Source: M55B118 sp964501715 (GTDB lineage Bacteria > Bacillota_I > Bacilli_A > Izemoplasmatales > Izemoplasmataceae). Taken from it: DNA of 15,821 bases. The DNA lies in the NCBI GenBank assembly GCA_964501715.1, contig CAZCTR010000023.1:1-15821 (forward strand), given 5' to 3'. The notes under the pieces are model-generated. The model was not told the DNA's origin and searched no databases. It worked only from the letters and a program-made list of their open reading frames with translations. Both the position numbers and the translations under genes were made by a program. Of the stretch, positions 6,518 to 13,475 are shown in pieces. Every line of letters starts with the position of its first letter. Positions within the stretch are counted from its first letter, which is position 1.

Positions 6518-6547
6518 AAAAATCATAGTTTAAACAAGACGAAATGA

Positions 6548-6571
6548 TTGGAAATATGATACGCTTATAAT
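6548..6571 (+). promoter_or_regulatory. -10 region of the protease lipoprotein gene
   Basis: TATAAT at 6566-6571 is a perfect -10 box, 23 nt before the start codon. TTGGAA at 6548-6553 resembles a -35 box but is only 12 bp away, so the -35 contact is uncertain. Confidence 0.5.
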
Positions 6572-6594
6572 ATAAGAAGGAAAGAAGTGATTGG

Positions 6595-8559
6595 ATGAAA
6601 TCCCTGGCAGGAAAATTCTTAATCCTCCCCCTGTTTTTATTATTCTTCGGCGCGCTTTCCGCGTGTGATTTGGATGTGGCCACACTTCCATCGCAACGTG
6701 AAATTGACACGGTCGAAGTGGTTGAAACATCGATTCAAAACGCTTATGTAAAGGAAGATTTCGACCCTTCAGGCATTTTGTTGGAAGCGACAGAGGTAGG
6801 AGGGGATGTGCGTACTGTCCAACTTGACGCATCCTATCTTGATGATGCCTCTTTGGAGAGCTTGAATGAAGTCGGGGTCCATACCCTGAACGGTGAATAC
6901 AAGAACCGAGCCTTCTCTTTTGACATCCGCCTGGTGGAGTCAAAAAGAGACCTCATGCTGCATACACTTCACACACTTGGAGTTCAGGACGATGCGCTTG
7001 ATGATGATTATGAGACTTGGCTTGAAAGCGTTCGTGGCGTGTCGGTCACAGATGCGTCGGTCGATGATGATGGTGTGCTCATCATCACCCTCAGTGATGG
7101 AGACACCATTGAAGCCGGACAAGTCATGGGAGAAGACGGCGTGGACGGCAAGGGCATAGATTCGATCCATCTGGATGACGGGAACATTCTTGTGTTCTCC
7201 TATGATGACGGTTCCGAAGATAGTGTCAAGATTGATTTTGACCCTTACACCGTGAAATTCATGACGCTTGAGGGGACGCTCATAGATGTCCAATACGTCT
7301 TAGAAGGCGGCAGTTTCACATTCCCCGACCCGCCGGAACTTGAGGGCAGGTCATTTGTGGAGTGGAGCCGGACGGACAACACGGATGTGACAGAGGATCT
7401 CACCATTCATGCGGAATATGATAAGAACACCTATACCATCACATTCGAGACTGACAGCGCCTCGGGGACACTGACAGAGGACTATGATTACAATGAACCC
7501 ATCGATTTCCCTGAGATGCAGGAAGGGGCACGAACCTTCATCGGCTGGTATCGGGACGCGTCTTACAATTCGGCGTTCGCCTCTGAAACCATGCCCGCAG
7601 AGGATATCACCCTTCACGCAGGATGGATTGAACAAGATAGCGAAAACGCGGATATCACGTCCATGGCCGAAGCGGTGCGCGGTGCGATGGTCGGTGTGCG
7701 AAACGTTCAGGAAGAAGGGGGAGGCAGCGGCAGCGGAGTCGTCTACAAGGACAACGGCGACGGAAGCTATTACCTCTTCACGAACCATCATGTGATTGAG
7801 GACCACGACAGTCTCGAGATCGTCTACGAGCATTACCGAAACCAATATGAGACGGACGGTGAATTCATAGGGTCCTACCCCGAGGCGGATATCGCGGTTG
7901 TGAAGTTCACGCCCGCCTTTGAGATGGACACCGTCGGTTTCAAGGACAGCTACGGCCTTAAGAGCGGTGAGAAGGTCTATGCCTACGGCAGTCCTCAAGG
8001 CATCGAATACGCGAATACCCTGACAGCGGGCATCCTTTCCGAACCGCACAGGATGATGTCTTTGGATGATACCTTAGCGGCCTTCATCCAGCATGATGCA
8101 GCCATCTCCCCCGGAAACAGCGGAGGGGCTTTGTTGGACGCTTCAGGACAAGTCATCGGCATGAACACTTTGAAGCTAGTCGGTGAAGACATCGAAGGCA
8201 TGGGGTTCGCCCTCCCTTCGAACACCATCGTCAGGATGATAGAGGAACTTGAGGAGACCGGAACGGTCGAAAGAGCCGTGCTTGGTGTCACATTGGGCAG
8301 TGTCACGGATTGTGACACCATTGAGGACTATGGCGCGTGCATCGAGAGTGTGGAACAAGACAGCAACGCCGATGCATTCGGTCTTGAGGCCGGCGACGCC
8401 ATCATTGGTTTCAAGCGTGATTCGATGAGCGAATTCTATACGACCTACAACGGTGACTACCTCTTTCAAGCGGTCATGGACACGCGCATCGGCACGACGG
8501 TGACCATCGAGTACCTCAGAGACGGCACCCTGCATACGACTACCGGCACCATGCAATAA
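6595..8559 (+). CDS. Mosaic lipoprotein: Ig-like domain, two InlB B-repeats and HtrA-like serine protease with PDZ-like domain
   Basis: A 654-residue surface lipoprotein. Signal peptide 1-23 with canonical lipobox LSAC (Cys24). Residues ~35-115 look like a bacterial Ig-like domain (AYVKEDFDPSGILLEA is the usual opening). Residues ~120-215 are acidic and repetitive, with a short GxDGxDGKG stretch at 179-187. Two InlB B-repeat-like modules follow: about 217-276 (VKFMTLEGTLID to LTIHAEY) and 279-345 (YTITFETDSASG to ITLHAGW). Residues 350-555 are a trypsin-like HtrA domain with its triad His399 (TNHHVIED), Asp432 (EADIAVVK) and Ser509 (SPGNSGGAL), so it should be active. Residues ~560-654 form a PDZ-like domain (GLEAGDAI at 596-603). 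Usual HtrA proteins are about 400 residues with an N-terminal anchor, so the long N-terminal adhesin-like stalk is the odd part. AAGGAAAG (6577-6584) precedes the ATG by 10 nt. Monocistronic. It probably cleaves misfolded or extracellular proteins at the surface. Confidence 0.88.
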   Translation: MKSLAGKFLILPLFLLFFGALSACDLDVATLPSQREIDTVEVVETSIQNAYVKEDFDPSGILLEATEVGGDVRTVQLDASYLDDASLESLNEVGVHTLNGEYKNRAFSFDIRLVESKRDLMLHTLHTLGVQDDALDDDYETWLESVRGVSVTDASVDDDGVLIITLSDGDTIEAGQVMGEDGVDGKGIDSIHLDDGNILVFSYDDGSEDSVKIDFDPYTVKFMTLEGTLIDVQYVLEGGSFTFPDPPELEGRSFVEWSRTDNTDVTEDLTIHAEYDKNTYTITFETDSASGTLTEDYDYNEPIDFPEMQEGARTFIGWYRDASYNSAFASETMPAEDITLHAGWIEQDSENADITSMAEAVRGAMVGVRNVQEEGGGSGSGVVYKDNGDGSYYLFTNHHVIEDHDSLEIVYEHYRNQYETDGEFIGSYPEADIAVVKFTPAFEMDTVGFKDSYGLKSGEKVYAYGSPQGIEYANTLTAGILSEPHRMMSLDDTLAAFIQHDAAISPGNSGGALLDASGQVIGMNTLKLVGEDIEGMGFALPSNTIVRMIEELEETGTVERAVLGVTLGSVTDCDTIEDYGACIESVEQDSNADAFGLEAGDAIIGFKRDSMSEFYTTYNGDYLFQAVMDTRIGTTVTIEYLRDGTLHTTTGTMQ

Positions 8560-8600
8560 AAAATGTCAGCGCAAGCATCAAAATTGCGCTGACATTTTTT
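8558..8600. terminator. Bidirectional intrinsic terminator between the protease gene and ispH
   Basis: TGTCAGCGCAA (8564-8574) pairs perfectly with TTGCGCTGACA (8584-8594) over 11 bp with a 9-nt loop. AAAAAA (8558-8563) and TTTTTT (8595-8600) flank it and extend the stem, so it serves both convergent genes. It begins within the protease stop codon. Confidence 0.95.
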
Positions 8601-8611
8601 GGTGCGTAAGG

Positions 8612-9541
8612 TCACGAACCGAACAGGTTCTTCCTTTTGACCGAGCTCCGGTTATCATGGGTGGAAGGGTCTGAGGGGTCGAACTGCCTGAGGAAGCGGA
8701 TCACTTCGCTCGTGAGTTTCGTCGGTGTGCTCGCACCGCTCGTGACGGAGACGCTTTCAAAGGCTTTGAGCACATCGATGTCAAGGTCCTCCACGGACTC
8801 GATCAAAGTCGCGTTCACCCCGGCCCTTTTCGAGACCTCGACCAGTTTTCTCGAATTGTTCGAATGGGGGTCGCCGACGACAAAGCAATGGTCCGTATCA
8901 GGGGGTTGGTGCCTCACGGCGAGCTGCCGGGTCTTGGTCGCGTCGCATATCTCCTCGATCATCTTCACTTCTGGATAGCGTTCGCGCACGGCTTCGCTTA
9001 TGCCGAAGATATCGAAAAGGCTCATCGTGGTCTGGTTCGTGAGCGCAATCTTCGAATGATCGATGGCGAGGCCCCTTACATCCCTCTCGTTCGAGACGAC
9101 GTGCACTTGGTCACCGAGCGCCTTGACAGTCTCGCTCTCAGGATGGTCCTGCTTGCCGATGAAGATGACATCGTAACCGGATCTGACATAGGATTCAACC
9201 GTTTCTTGGCTCCTCGTCACATCGCGACAGGTCGTATCGATGATGTCGAGCCCCTTATGACTCGCTTTTCTCCAGACAGCGTCACTCACCCCGTGGGCGG
9301 TGAACACGACCGTTCCGTGGTCGATCCGCTCAAGCAGTTCAAGGCGCGAAACGCCTTTCTCATGCAAGGTCGTGACACCTAGACGGTCCAGGTCACGCAC
9401 GATTTTCTGGTTGTGTACAATCATGCCGAGCACATGTATGGGTTGCTTGACTGTAGGGTCTTTCGCGATCCTTTTCAGGGTGCTGATGGCGCTTACGACC
9501 CCATGGCAATAGCCCCTGGGTGATAAAGCGTTCACTCGCAT
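8612..9541 (-). CDS. ispH: 4-hydroxy-3-methylbut-2-enyl diphosphate reductase IspH (LytB)
   Basis: The last enzyme of the MEP pathway: it reduces HMBPP to IPP and DMAPP in the cytoplasm with a [4Fe-4S] cluster. The protein is 309 residues, normal for the family. The three cluster cysteines are Cys12 (RGYCHGV), Cys105 (IDTTCRDVT) and Cys199 (EEICDATKTRQ). Substrate-binding elements are GMIVHNQ (His43), TAHGVSD (His83), DHPES (His133, Glu135), TNQTT (168-172), HSNNS (226-230) and SGASTP (268-273). GAGGAG (complement of 9551-9556) is 9 nt before the ATG. It diverges from the helicase gene and converges on the protease across a shared terminator. Its presence implies isoprenoid synthesis by the MEP route, not mevalonate. 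Closeness to cshB and nfo matches the B. subtilis yqfP-yqfR-yqfS order, although there ispH is on the same strand. Confidence 0.96.
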   Translation of the reverse strand: MRVNALSPRGYCHGVVSAISTLKRIAKDPTVKQPIHVLGMIVHNQKIVRDLDRLGVTTLHEKGVSRLELLERIDHGTVVFTAHGVSDAVWRKASHKGLDIIDTTCRDVTRSQETVESYVRSGYDVIFIGKQDHPESETVKALGDQVHVVSNERDVRGLAIDHSKIALTNQTTMSLFDIFGISEAVRERYPEVKMIEEICDATKTRQLAVRHQPPDTDHCFVVGDPHSNNSRKLVEVSKRAGVNATLIESVEDLDIDVLKAFESVSVTSGASTPTKLTSEVIRFLRQFDPSDPSTHDNRSSVKRKNLFGS

Positions 9542-9564
9542 GGCACCACGCTCCTCAGTGTGTT

Positions 9565-9570
9565 ATGATA
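9565..9570 (-). promoter_or_regulatory. Candidate -10 box of ispH
   Basis: The complement reads TATCAT, 23 nt before the ispH start. No good -35 hexamer is seen at 16-18 bp. The whole divergent ispH/cshB region is only about 80 bp, so the two promoters sit almost back to back. Confidence 0.35.
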
Positions 9571-9586
9571 GATATGCGATATTCAA

Positions 9587-9597
9587 TGATATATAAT
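9587..9597 (+). promoter_or_regulatory. -10 region of cshB-nfo
   Basis: TGATATATAAT contains TATAAT at 9592-9597 and, one register earlier, TATATA (9590-9595) with a TGn extension. Transcription would start near 9603, after the first in-frame ATG at 9596. This is the main reason for placing the helicase start downstream. Confidence 0.5.
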
Positions 9598-9622
9598 GAA
9601 AATCAGAAAGAGGCGAACCAAA

Positions 9623-10885
9623 ATGATGAATTTTCAGAAGGCCTACCTATATGATGCCTTAAAAGCGCTCAATTTTCAAACTTTAAGCCCGATTCAGGAA
9701 AAAGTCATCCCGGATGCCGTGAGAGGTCGCGACATCATCGCGGCGAGCGAGACCGGAACCGGTAAATCCCACGCGTTCCTCCTCCCGGTCTTCGAGACCC
9801 TTGATGAGAACACCCAGGAAGTGCAGGCCGTCATCCTCGCACCGACGAAGGACCTTGCGAATCAGCTGCTTGAGATGGCGCGCACACTCGCCAGTCACAG
9901 CGAGTTACCCATCGATATCCGTGGCTTCATGGGCGGAAAGGACAGGGACAGGGAGGTCGCGAGACTCAAAAAGAGCCAACCGCATATCGTCATCGGCACC
10001 CCCGGAAAAGTCCACGACCTCACCGTCAAGGAGAATGTGCTCAAGCTCCATACCGCAAAGACACTCATCATCGACGAGGCGGACATGGCCTTGGAGATAG
10101 GCTTCTTATCCGAGATGGAGGCACTCGCGTCCATCCTCAAAGACGCGCAGTTCATGGTCTTCAGCGCCACCATCCCGAAAGCCTTGCGCGATTTCATCAG
10201 AAAAAGCATGCATAACCCGGTTGAGATAGACCTTGGCACAAAAGGCCTCACCCGCCTTCCCATCACACACAAGTTTTTGAAGATTCATGAAAAGAACGAA
10301 CTCGAGACGCTTGACCGCCTGCTCGATGTGTTGAACCCGTATCTCGCGGTCGTGTTCGCAAACACCAAGGGTGAAGTCGACCTGATTGCGAGTCACATGC
10401 ATCAAAAAGGGCTCGAAGTCACGAAGCTTCATGGCGATCTGTCCCCCAGGGAGCGCAAACAGGTACTCAGAGACATCGACAAGCTTCGTGTGCAATACAT
10501 CGTCGCATCCGACATCGCCGCCCGCGGCATCGACATCGAAGGCATATCCCATGTGATCAACACTGCGTTCCCGAAGGACATGCAATTCTACATCCATCGT
10601 GCCGGCCGCACGGGACGCATGGGAAGAAGCGGAGAAGTCATCTCGCTTTATCGGCGTGAAGATACCGACGCATTCGCCTTCCTCATGAAGGAGAACATTC
10701 CGCTTGAGTTCGTCGACATCCGGGAAAAGACGTTGAAACCGATCAAGGGCGACCCGACGATGTTGAAAGGCAACGCCCAGACAAAAAACACGCGTCCTTC
10801 CAAAAAAGGCCGCGAAGGCAAAGACGCACCAGGACGGAAAAAAAATAGAAAAAACGCACCAAAACACAAGAGGAAACGGAGATGA
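9623..10885 (+). CDS. cshB: DEAD-box ATP-dependent RNA helicase, CshB-like
   Basis: A 420-residue DEAD-box helicase with both RecA-like domains. Visible motifs: Q motif (NFQ at 3-5, with Gln25 in LSPIQEKVIP), I ASETGTGKS (41-49), Ia APTKDLANQL (73-82), Ib TPGKV (126-130), II DEAD (151-154), III SAT (181-183), IV VFANTKG (244-250), V VASDIAARGIDI (294-305) and VI YIHRAGRTGRMGR (323-335). The C-terminus (from about 385) is a Lys/Arg-rich tail that probably binds RNA. It remodels RNA, in the B. subtilis relative as part of cold-adapted RNA/ribosome metabolism. ATG 9623 has AAAGAGG 9 nt upstream (9607-9613); the earlier ATG at 9596 overlaps the -10 box and would add nine mostly basic residues. 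ATG 9626 is an alternative. The nfo gene follows after 4 nt, as in Bacillus, where cshB (yqfR) precedes nfo (yqfS). The orthology call is from synteny and tail type. Confidence 0.9.
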   Translation: MMNFQKAYLYDALKALNFQTLSPIQEKVIPDAVRGRDIIAASETGTGKSHAFLLPVFETLDENTQEVQAVILAPTKDLANQLLEMARTLASHSELPIDIRGFMGGKDRDREVARLKKSQPHIVIGTPGKVHDLTVKENVLKLHTAKTLIIDEADMALEIGFLSEMEALASILKDAQFMVFSATIPKALRDFIRKSMHNPVEIDLGTKGLTRLPITHKFLKIHEKNELETLDRLLDVLNPYLAVVFANTKGEVDLIASHMHQKGLEVTKLHGDLSPRERKQVLRDIDKLRVQYIVASDIAARGIDIEGISHVINTAFPKDMQFYIHRAGRTGRMGRSGEVISLYRREDTDAFAFLMKENIPLEFVDIREKTLKPIKGDPTMLKGNAQTKNTRPSKKGREGKDAPGRKKNRKNAPKHKRKRR

Positions 10886-10889
10886 TTCC

Positions 10890-11807
10890 ATGTTGAAAAT
10901 AGGATCCCACGTATCGATGAAAGGCGACGACATGCTCCTCGGAAGTGTAGAAGAAGCTCTCTCTTACGGGGCGAGCACTTTCATGATATACACCGGCGCC
11001 CCTCAGAACACAAAAAGGAAACCGATCGACTCCATGAAGATCGAGGAAGCGAGAGCCCGGATGGAAGAAGCAAACATCGATCCGGCGGATGTCGTCATCC
11101 ATGCCCCTTATGTCATGAATCTCGCCAATCCCGACCCGTCCAAAAGAGGACACGCCGTCGAATTCTTGTCCGAGGAAGTGAGACGCAGTCACGCACTCGG
11201 CGCCAAGGATATCGTCCTGCACCCGGGTTCCCATGTGAAAACCGGCAGTGAAGCGGCGATTGGAAGAATCGTCAAAGGGTTGAACGAAGTGCTCGAAGCC
11301 ACCGAGGACTACCCTGTTCGCATCGCCCTTGAGACGATGAGCGGGAAGGGTACTGAAATCGCCCGTTCCTTCGAGGAGATCGCCGCCATCATCGAAGGGG
11401 TAAGGAATGATCAGCGGCTGAGTGTCTGTTTCGACACCTGCCATGTGCATGATGCGGGGTATGATATCGTCGATGACTTCGACGGGGTGCTCAAAGCTTT
11501 CGACGAGGCAGTCGGACTTGAGCGCATCAAGGTCGTTCATGTCAACGACTCCAAAAACCCCCGCGGCGCGAACAAGGACCGGCATGCGAACATAGGCACC
11601 GGGCACATCGGTTTCGAAGCGCTCAACCGGGTTGTCCATCATCCCGCTTTCGAAGGCCTTCCAAAAATTTTGGAAACACCATATGTCACAAAGGATGACG
11701 AGTCGAAAAAACGCCTGTATCCTCCTTATAAAGAGGAGATATCCATGTTCAGAGCAAAGGATTTTGACCCGGAATTCATTGAGCGCATAAGAAAAGAAAA
11801 TGCATAA
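10890..11807 (+). CDS. nfo: Endonuclease IV (AP endonuclease)
   Basis: A 305-residue Nfo of normal length. It cleaves 5' of abasic sites in base-excision repair, using three metal ions in a TIM barrel. The family start is present (LKIGSHVSMKG), and metal-ligand residues are seen at His71 (IHAPYVMN), His111 (VLHPGSH), Glu148 (ALETMSGKG), Asp182 and His185 (CFDTCHVHDAGYD), His217 (VHVNDSKN), Asp230 and His232 (DRHANIG) and Glu262 (ILETP). The substrate-facing 'NIGTGHIG' loop (234-241) is intact, so the enzyme should be active. The ATG lies 4 nt after the helicase stop, with GGAG at 10878-10881 inside the helicase coding end, so the two are co-transcribed and probably translationally coupled. 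No terminator of its own is seen after the stop; transcripts may run to the leader hairpin at 11907-11940. Confidence 0.97.
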   Translation: MLKIGSHVSMKGDDMLLGSVEEALSYGASTFMIYTGAPQNTKRKPIDSMKIEEARARMEEANIDPADVVIHAPYVMNLANPDPSKRGHAVEFLSEEVRRSHALGAKDIVLHPGSHVKTGSEAAIGRIVKGLNEVLEATEDYPVRIALETMSGKGTEIARSFEEIAAIIEGVRNDQRLSVCFDTCHVHDAGYDIVDDFDGVLKAFDEAVGLERIKVVHVNDSKNPRGANKDRHANIGTGHIGFEALNRVVHHPAFEGLPKILETPYVTKDDESKKRLYPPYKEEISMFRAKDFDPEFIERIRKENA

Positions 11808-11817
11808 CGGATGCCCC

Positions 11818-11841
11818 TTTACAAGAAACCTGTGTTATAAT
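11818..11841 (+). promoter_or_regulatory. Extended -10 promoter of queG-trmL
   Basis: TGTTATAAT (11833-11841) gives the TGn extension and a perfect TATAAT at 11836-11841. TTTACA at 11818-11823 looks like a -35 box, but the 12-bp spacer is too short to be used with this -10. Transcription should begin near 11848, leaving about 110 nt of leader. Confidence 0.65.
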
Positions 11842-11859
11842 GAAATCAGAACAGATGCC

Positions 11860-11953
11860 TCTTCGGATTCCCTCTGAAGACATCCCCGGCCCAGGGCCGG
11901 CATGTTGGGTTGGTGAGATGCTTCATGCATCCGCCAACCCTTTGTCTTAGGAG
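11860..11953 (+). ncRNA. Structured queG leader with switchable Shine-Dalgarno (candidate riboswitch)
   Basis: Three hairpins fill the leader. H1: TCTTCGGA (11860-11867) with TCTGAAGA (11873-11880), 8 bp, loop TTCCC. H2: CCGGCC (11886-11891) with GGCCGG (11895-11900), loop CAG. H3: GGGTTGGTG (11907-11915), bulged A, GATGC, loop TTCAT, GCATC, CGCCAACCC (11932-11940), 14 bp. Alternatively the 3' arm of H1, CTCTGAAGACA (11872-11882), can pair with TGTCTTAGGAG (11943-11953), which holds the SD AGGAG of queG: 10 of 11 positions pair, with one G-U and one mismatch. H1 and this anti-SD helix exclude each other, as in a translational switch. H3 followed by TTTGTCTT could instead act as a weak terminator. 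I do not recognise a known class; a queuosine-precursor ligand is a guess from the gene downstream. Confidence 0.6.
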
Positions 11954-11959
11954 CCTATT

Positions 11960-12907
11960 ATGATTGAGTCGATACTGAGAAAACATGTCGATGATTTCAA
12001 GACTGTTTCAGTACAGGACTACATCGACGCAAGAAGAAGACACTTCCCTCATCTTGATGAGGATTTTTCGTTTTTGTCCGGTTTCGACACCATCGTCGTC
12101 ACAGCCCTCTCATATCCAAAGGGGCGCCCTCCCTATAAAGGAAAGGGGTACGGCATGATCAGCCGGTATGCACACGGCAAGGACTATCACCTTGTCTACA
12201 AAGAGAAGCTTGATGCCATGGTCGCCTCACTTGAAAACATCGGCATCACCGCAAGGGGTAAAAGCGACATCAATCCGGTCGATGAGAGGTTCGCGGGATA
12301 TCTTTCGGGCCTCGGCTTTGTCGGGCACAACCAGTTTCTCATTCATCCGGACTTTGGCACCCATCACTACCTCGCGACCCTGCTCATTGCCCAGCCATTC
12401 CATGTCAAGCCTTATCCTTATGACACTTGCGGTGAATGCACACGGTGCATCGACGCATGTCCAACCGATGCGCTCATTGTCGGGGGGTTCATCAGGGAGA
12501 GGTGCCTGTCTCACAAGACACAGGAGAAACAGGATTATGACATGGCAACACTTGAGGATTTCAAGACGTTCGTCTTCGGATGTGATATCTGTCAGGATGT
12601 GTGCCCGAAAAACGACGGGGTCTCGCCCATCGAGCGTACAGTGTTTCAAAGTGATGAGGCCGCCCAGCTTCATCTGAAAAGTGTCCTGGAGATGTCCAAC
12701 AAGGCTTTCATGCGCACTTATGGTGAGTATGCCTTCGCTTGGAGGGGCGGACTTGTGATCAAACGGAACGCGATCGCGCTGCTTTTCAATCAAGGGCTCG
12801 ACGATGCTCTTCCACTCATAAGACAGACGTATGAGACTTACAAGCATGTCCCGTGGTTCGAGGCGAGCGTCCGCAGAATCATAGACCGTATGGAAAGGCG
12901 TGATTGA
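11960..12907 (+). CDS. queG: Epoxyqueuosine reductase QueG, short form
   Basis: It performs the last step of queuosine synthesis, reducing epoxyqueuosine to queuosine at tRNA position 34, using cobalamin and two [4Fe-4S] clusters. The protein is 315 residues, shorter than the roughly 350-390-residue versions, mainly because it lacks a C-terminal HEAT-like extension. The active-site segment reads KSDINPVDER (Asp103 fits the proposed catalytic Asp), and SGLGFVGHN (116-124) corresponds to the family's GLGWIGKN; the usual Lys is His here. Eight cluster cysteines are present: 157, 160, 163 and 167 (CGECTRCIDACPT), 182, and 208, 211 and 215 (CDICQDVCP). AGGAG at 11949-11953 is 6 nt before the ATG. 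The gene trmL begins one base after its stop. The organism must get cobalamin and a queuosine precursor; no que synthesis gene is in the window. Confidence 0.93.
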   Translation: MIESILRKHVDDFKTVSVQDYIDARRRHFPHLDEDFSFLSGFDTIVVTALSYPKGRPPYKGKGYGMISRYAHGKDYHLVYKEKLDAMVASLENIGITARGKSDINPVDERFAGYLSGLGFVGHNQFLIHPDFGTHHYLATLLIAQPFHVKPYPYDTCGECTRCIDACPTDALIVGGFIRERCLSHKTQEKQDYDMATLEDFKTFVFGCDICQDVCPKNDGVSPIERTVFQSDEAAQLHLKSVLEMSNKAFMRTYGEYAFAWRGGLVIKRNAIALLFNQGLDDALPLIRQTYETYKHVPWFEASVRRIIDRMERRD

Positions 12908-12908
12908 C

Positions 12909-13418
12909 ATGAACCATGTCGTACTGTTCGAACCGGAAATCCCACAGAACACGGGCAACATCATGCGCACCTGTGTATCGATGAACATGAAACTTCATCT
13001 GGTCGAACCCCTCGGGTTCCATTTGGATGACAAGATCCTAAGAAGAAGCTCGGTGCAATATGAGAAGGATTTCGAATATGAGGTCCATGACAGCATTGAC
13101 GATTTCTTCAAAGGACGCGAGGGACGCTTTGTCTTCCTATCGAGATATGGGCAGAAACCGCCTTCCGAAGCCGACCTTCTTGAGCGGGACGATGACCTTT
13201 ATCTCATATTCGGAAGCGAATCCTCGGGCATTCCGAAACACGTATTGAGAAAGCATTCGGATTCAGTCATCAGGATTCCGATGCATTCCTCGATGCGCAG
13301 CCTCAATCTTGCATCCTCCGTGGCGATTGTGGCCTATGAGACGGTGCGCCAACAAGATTTCAAAGGCCTTTCCGAAGAAGAAGTCATCAAGGGGTCCGAT
13401 TATGTCTTCCGGCGGTAA
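12909..13418 (+). CDS. trmL: tRNA (cytidine/uridine-34 2'-O)-methyltransferase TrmL
   Basis: A 169-residue SPOUT (SpoU-type) methyltransferase of usual TrmL length (about 155-170). It uses SAM to 2'-O-methylate the wobble base in certain tRNA-Leu species. Motifs: VLFEPEIPQNTGNIMRTC (5-22), EPLGFHLDDKILRRS (33-47), motif 2 FGSESSGIP (101-109), and motif 3 RIPM with RSLNLASSVAI (122-140) forming the trefoil knot that binds SAM. The C-terminal YETVRQQ is typical. I chose ATG 12909 because AAAGG at 12894-12898 is 10 nt upstream; the GTG at 12900 is only 1 nt from it. It is in a tight operon with queG, and both modify anticodon position 34. The terminator stem begins inside its final codons. Confidence 0.93.
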   Translation: MNHVVLFEPEIPQNTGNIMRTCVSMNMKLHLVEPLGFHLDDKILRRSSVQYEKDFEYEVHDSIDDFFKGREGRFVFLSRYGQKPPSEADLLERDDDLYLIFGSESSGIPKHVLRKHSDSVIRIPMHSSMRSLNLASSVAIVAYETVRQQDFKGLSEEEVIKGSDYVFRR

Positions 13419-13443
13419 TTGAGCGTTCACTGCCGCTTTTTTT
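13412..13443 (+). terminator. Intrinsic terminator of queG-trmL, overlapping the trmL stop codon
   Basis: GCGGTA (13412-13417) pairs with TGCCGC (13431-13436), including one G-U; inside it TGA (13420-13422) can pair with TCA (13427-13429). Seven T's follow. The trmL TAA (13416-13418) lies within the left arm, and the T-run abuts the next promoter. Confidence 0.8.
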
Positions 13444-13444
13444 A

Positions 13445-13453
13445 TGCTATAAT
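13445..13453 (+). promoter_or_regulatory. Extended -10 promoter of ntdP
   Basis: TGCTATAAT is an extended -10 with perfect TATAAT at 13448-13453, immediately after the trmL terminator T-run. The predicted start near 13460 leaves a leader of about 16 nt, barely enough for the SD AAGGAT (13462-13467). Confidence 0.65.
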
Positions 13454-13475
13454 GACGGAGTAAGGATGTGATGCC

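Noticed and set aside
8864..9382. Plus-strand frame of 172 codons opposite ispH
   Set aside because: Shadow of ispH, which carries all catalytic residues; the frame has no start signal.
10743..11642. Long minus-strand frame of about 300 codons opposite cshB and nfo
   Set aside because: It lies antisense to two genes with complete family motifs, crosses their junction, and its product has no recognisable domain or ribosome-binding site.
11907..11953. T-box interpretation of the queG leader
   Set aside because: GGGTTGG faintly resembles the T-box core, but the leader is only about 110 nt, has no specifier-loop stem I can see, and queG is not a usual T-box target.
11848..11959. tRNA or SRP-like RNA gene in the nfo-queG gap
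   Set aside because: No cloverleaf, no TTCGA T-loop and no SRP apical-loop motif; the hairpins lead straight into an SD and start codon.
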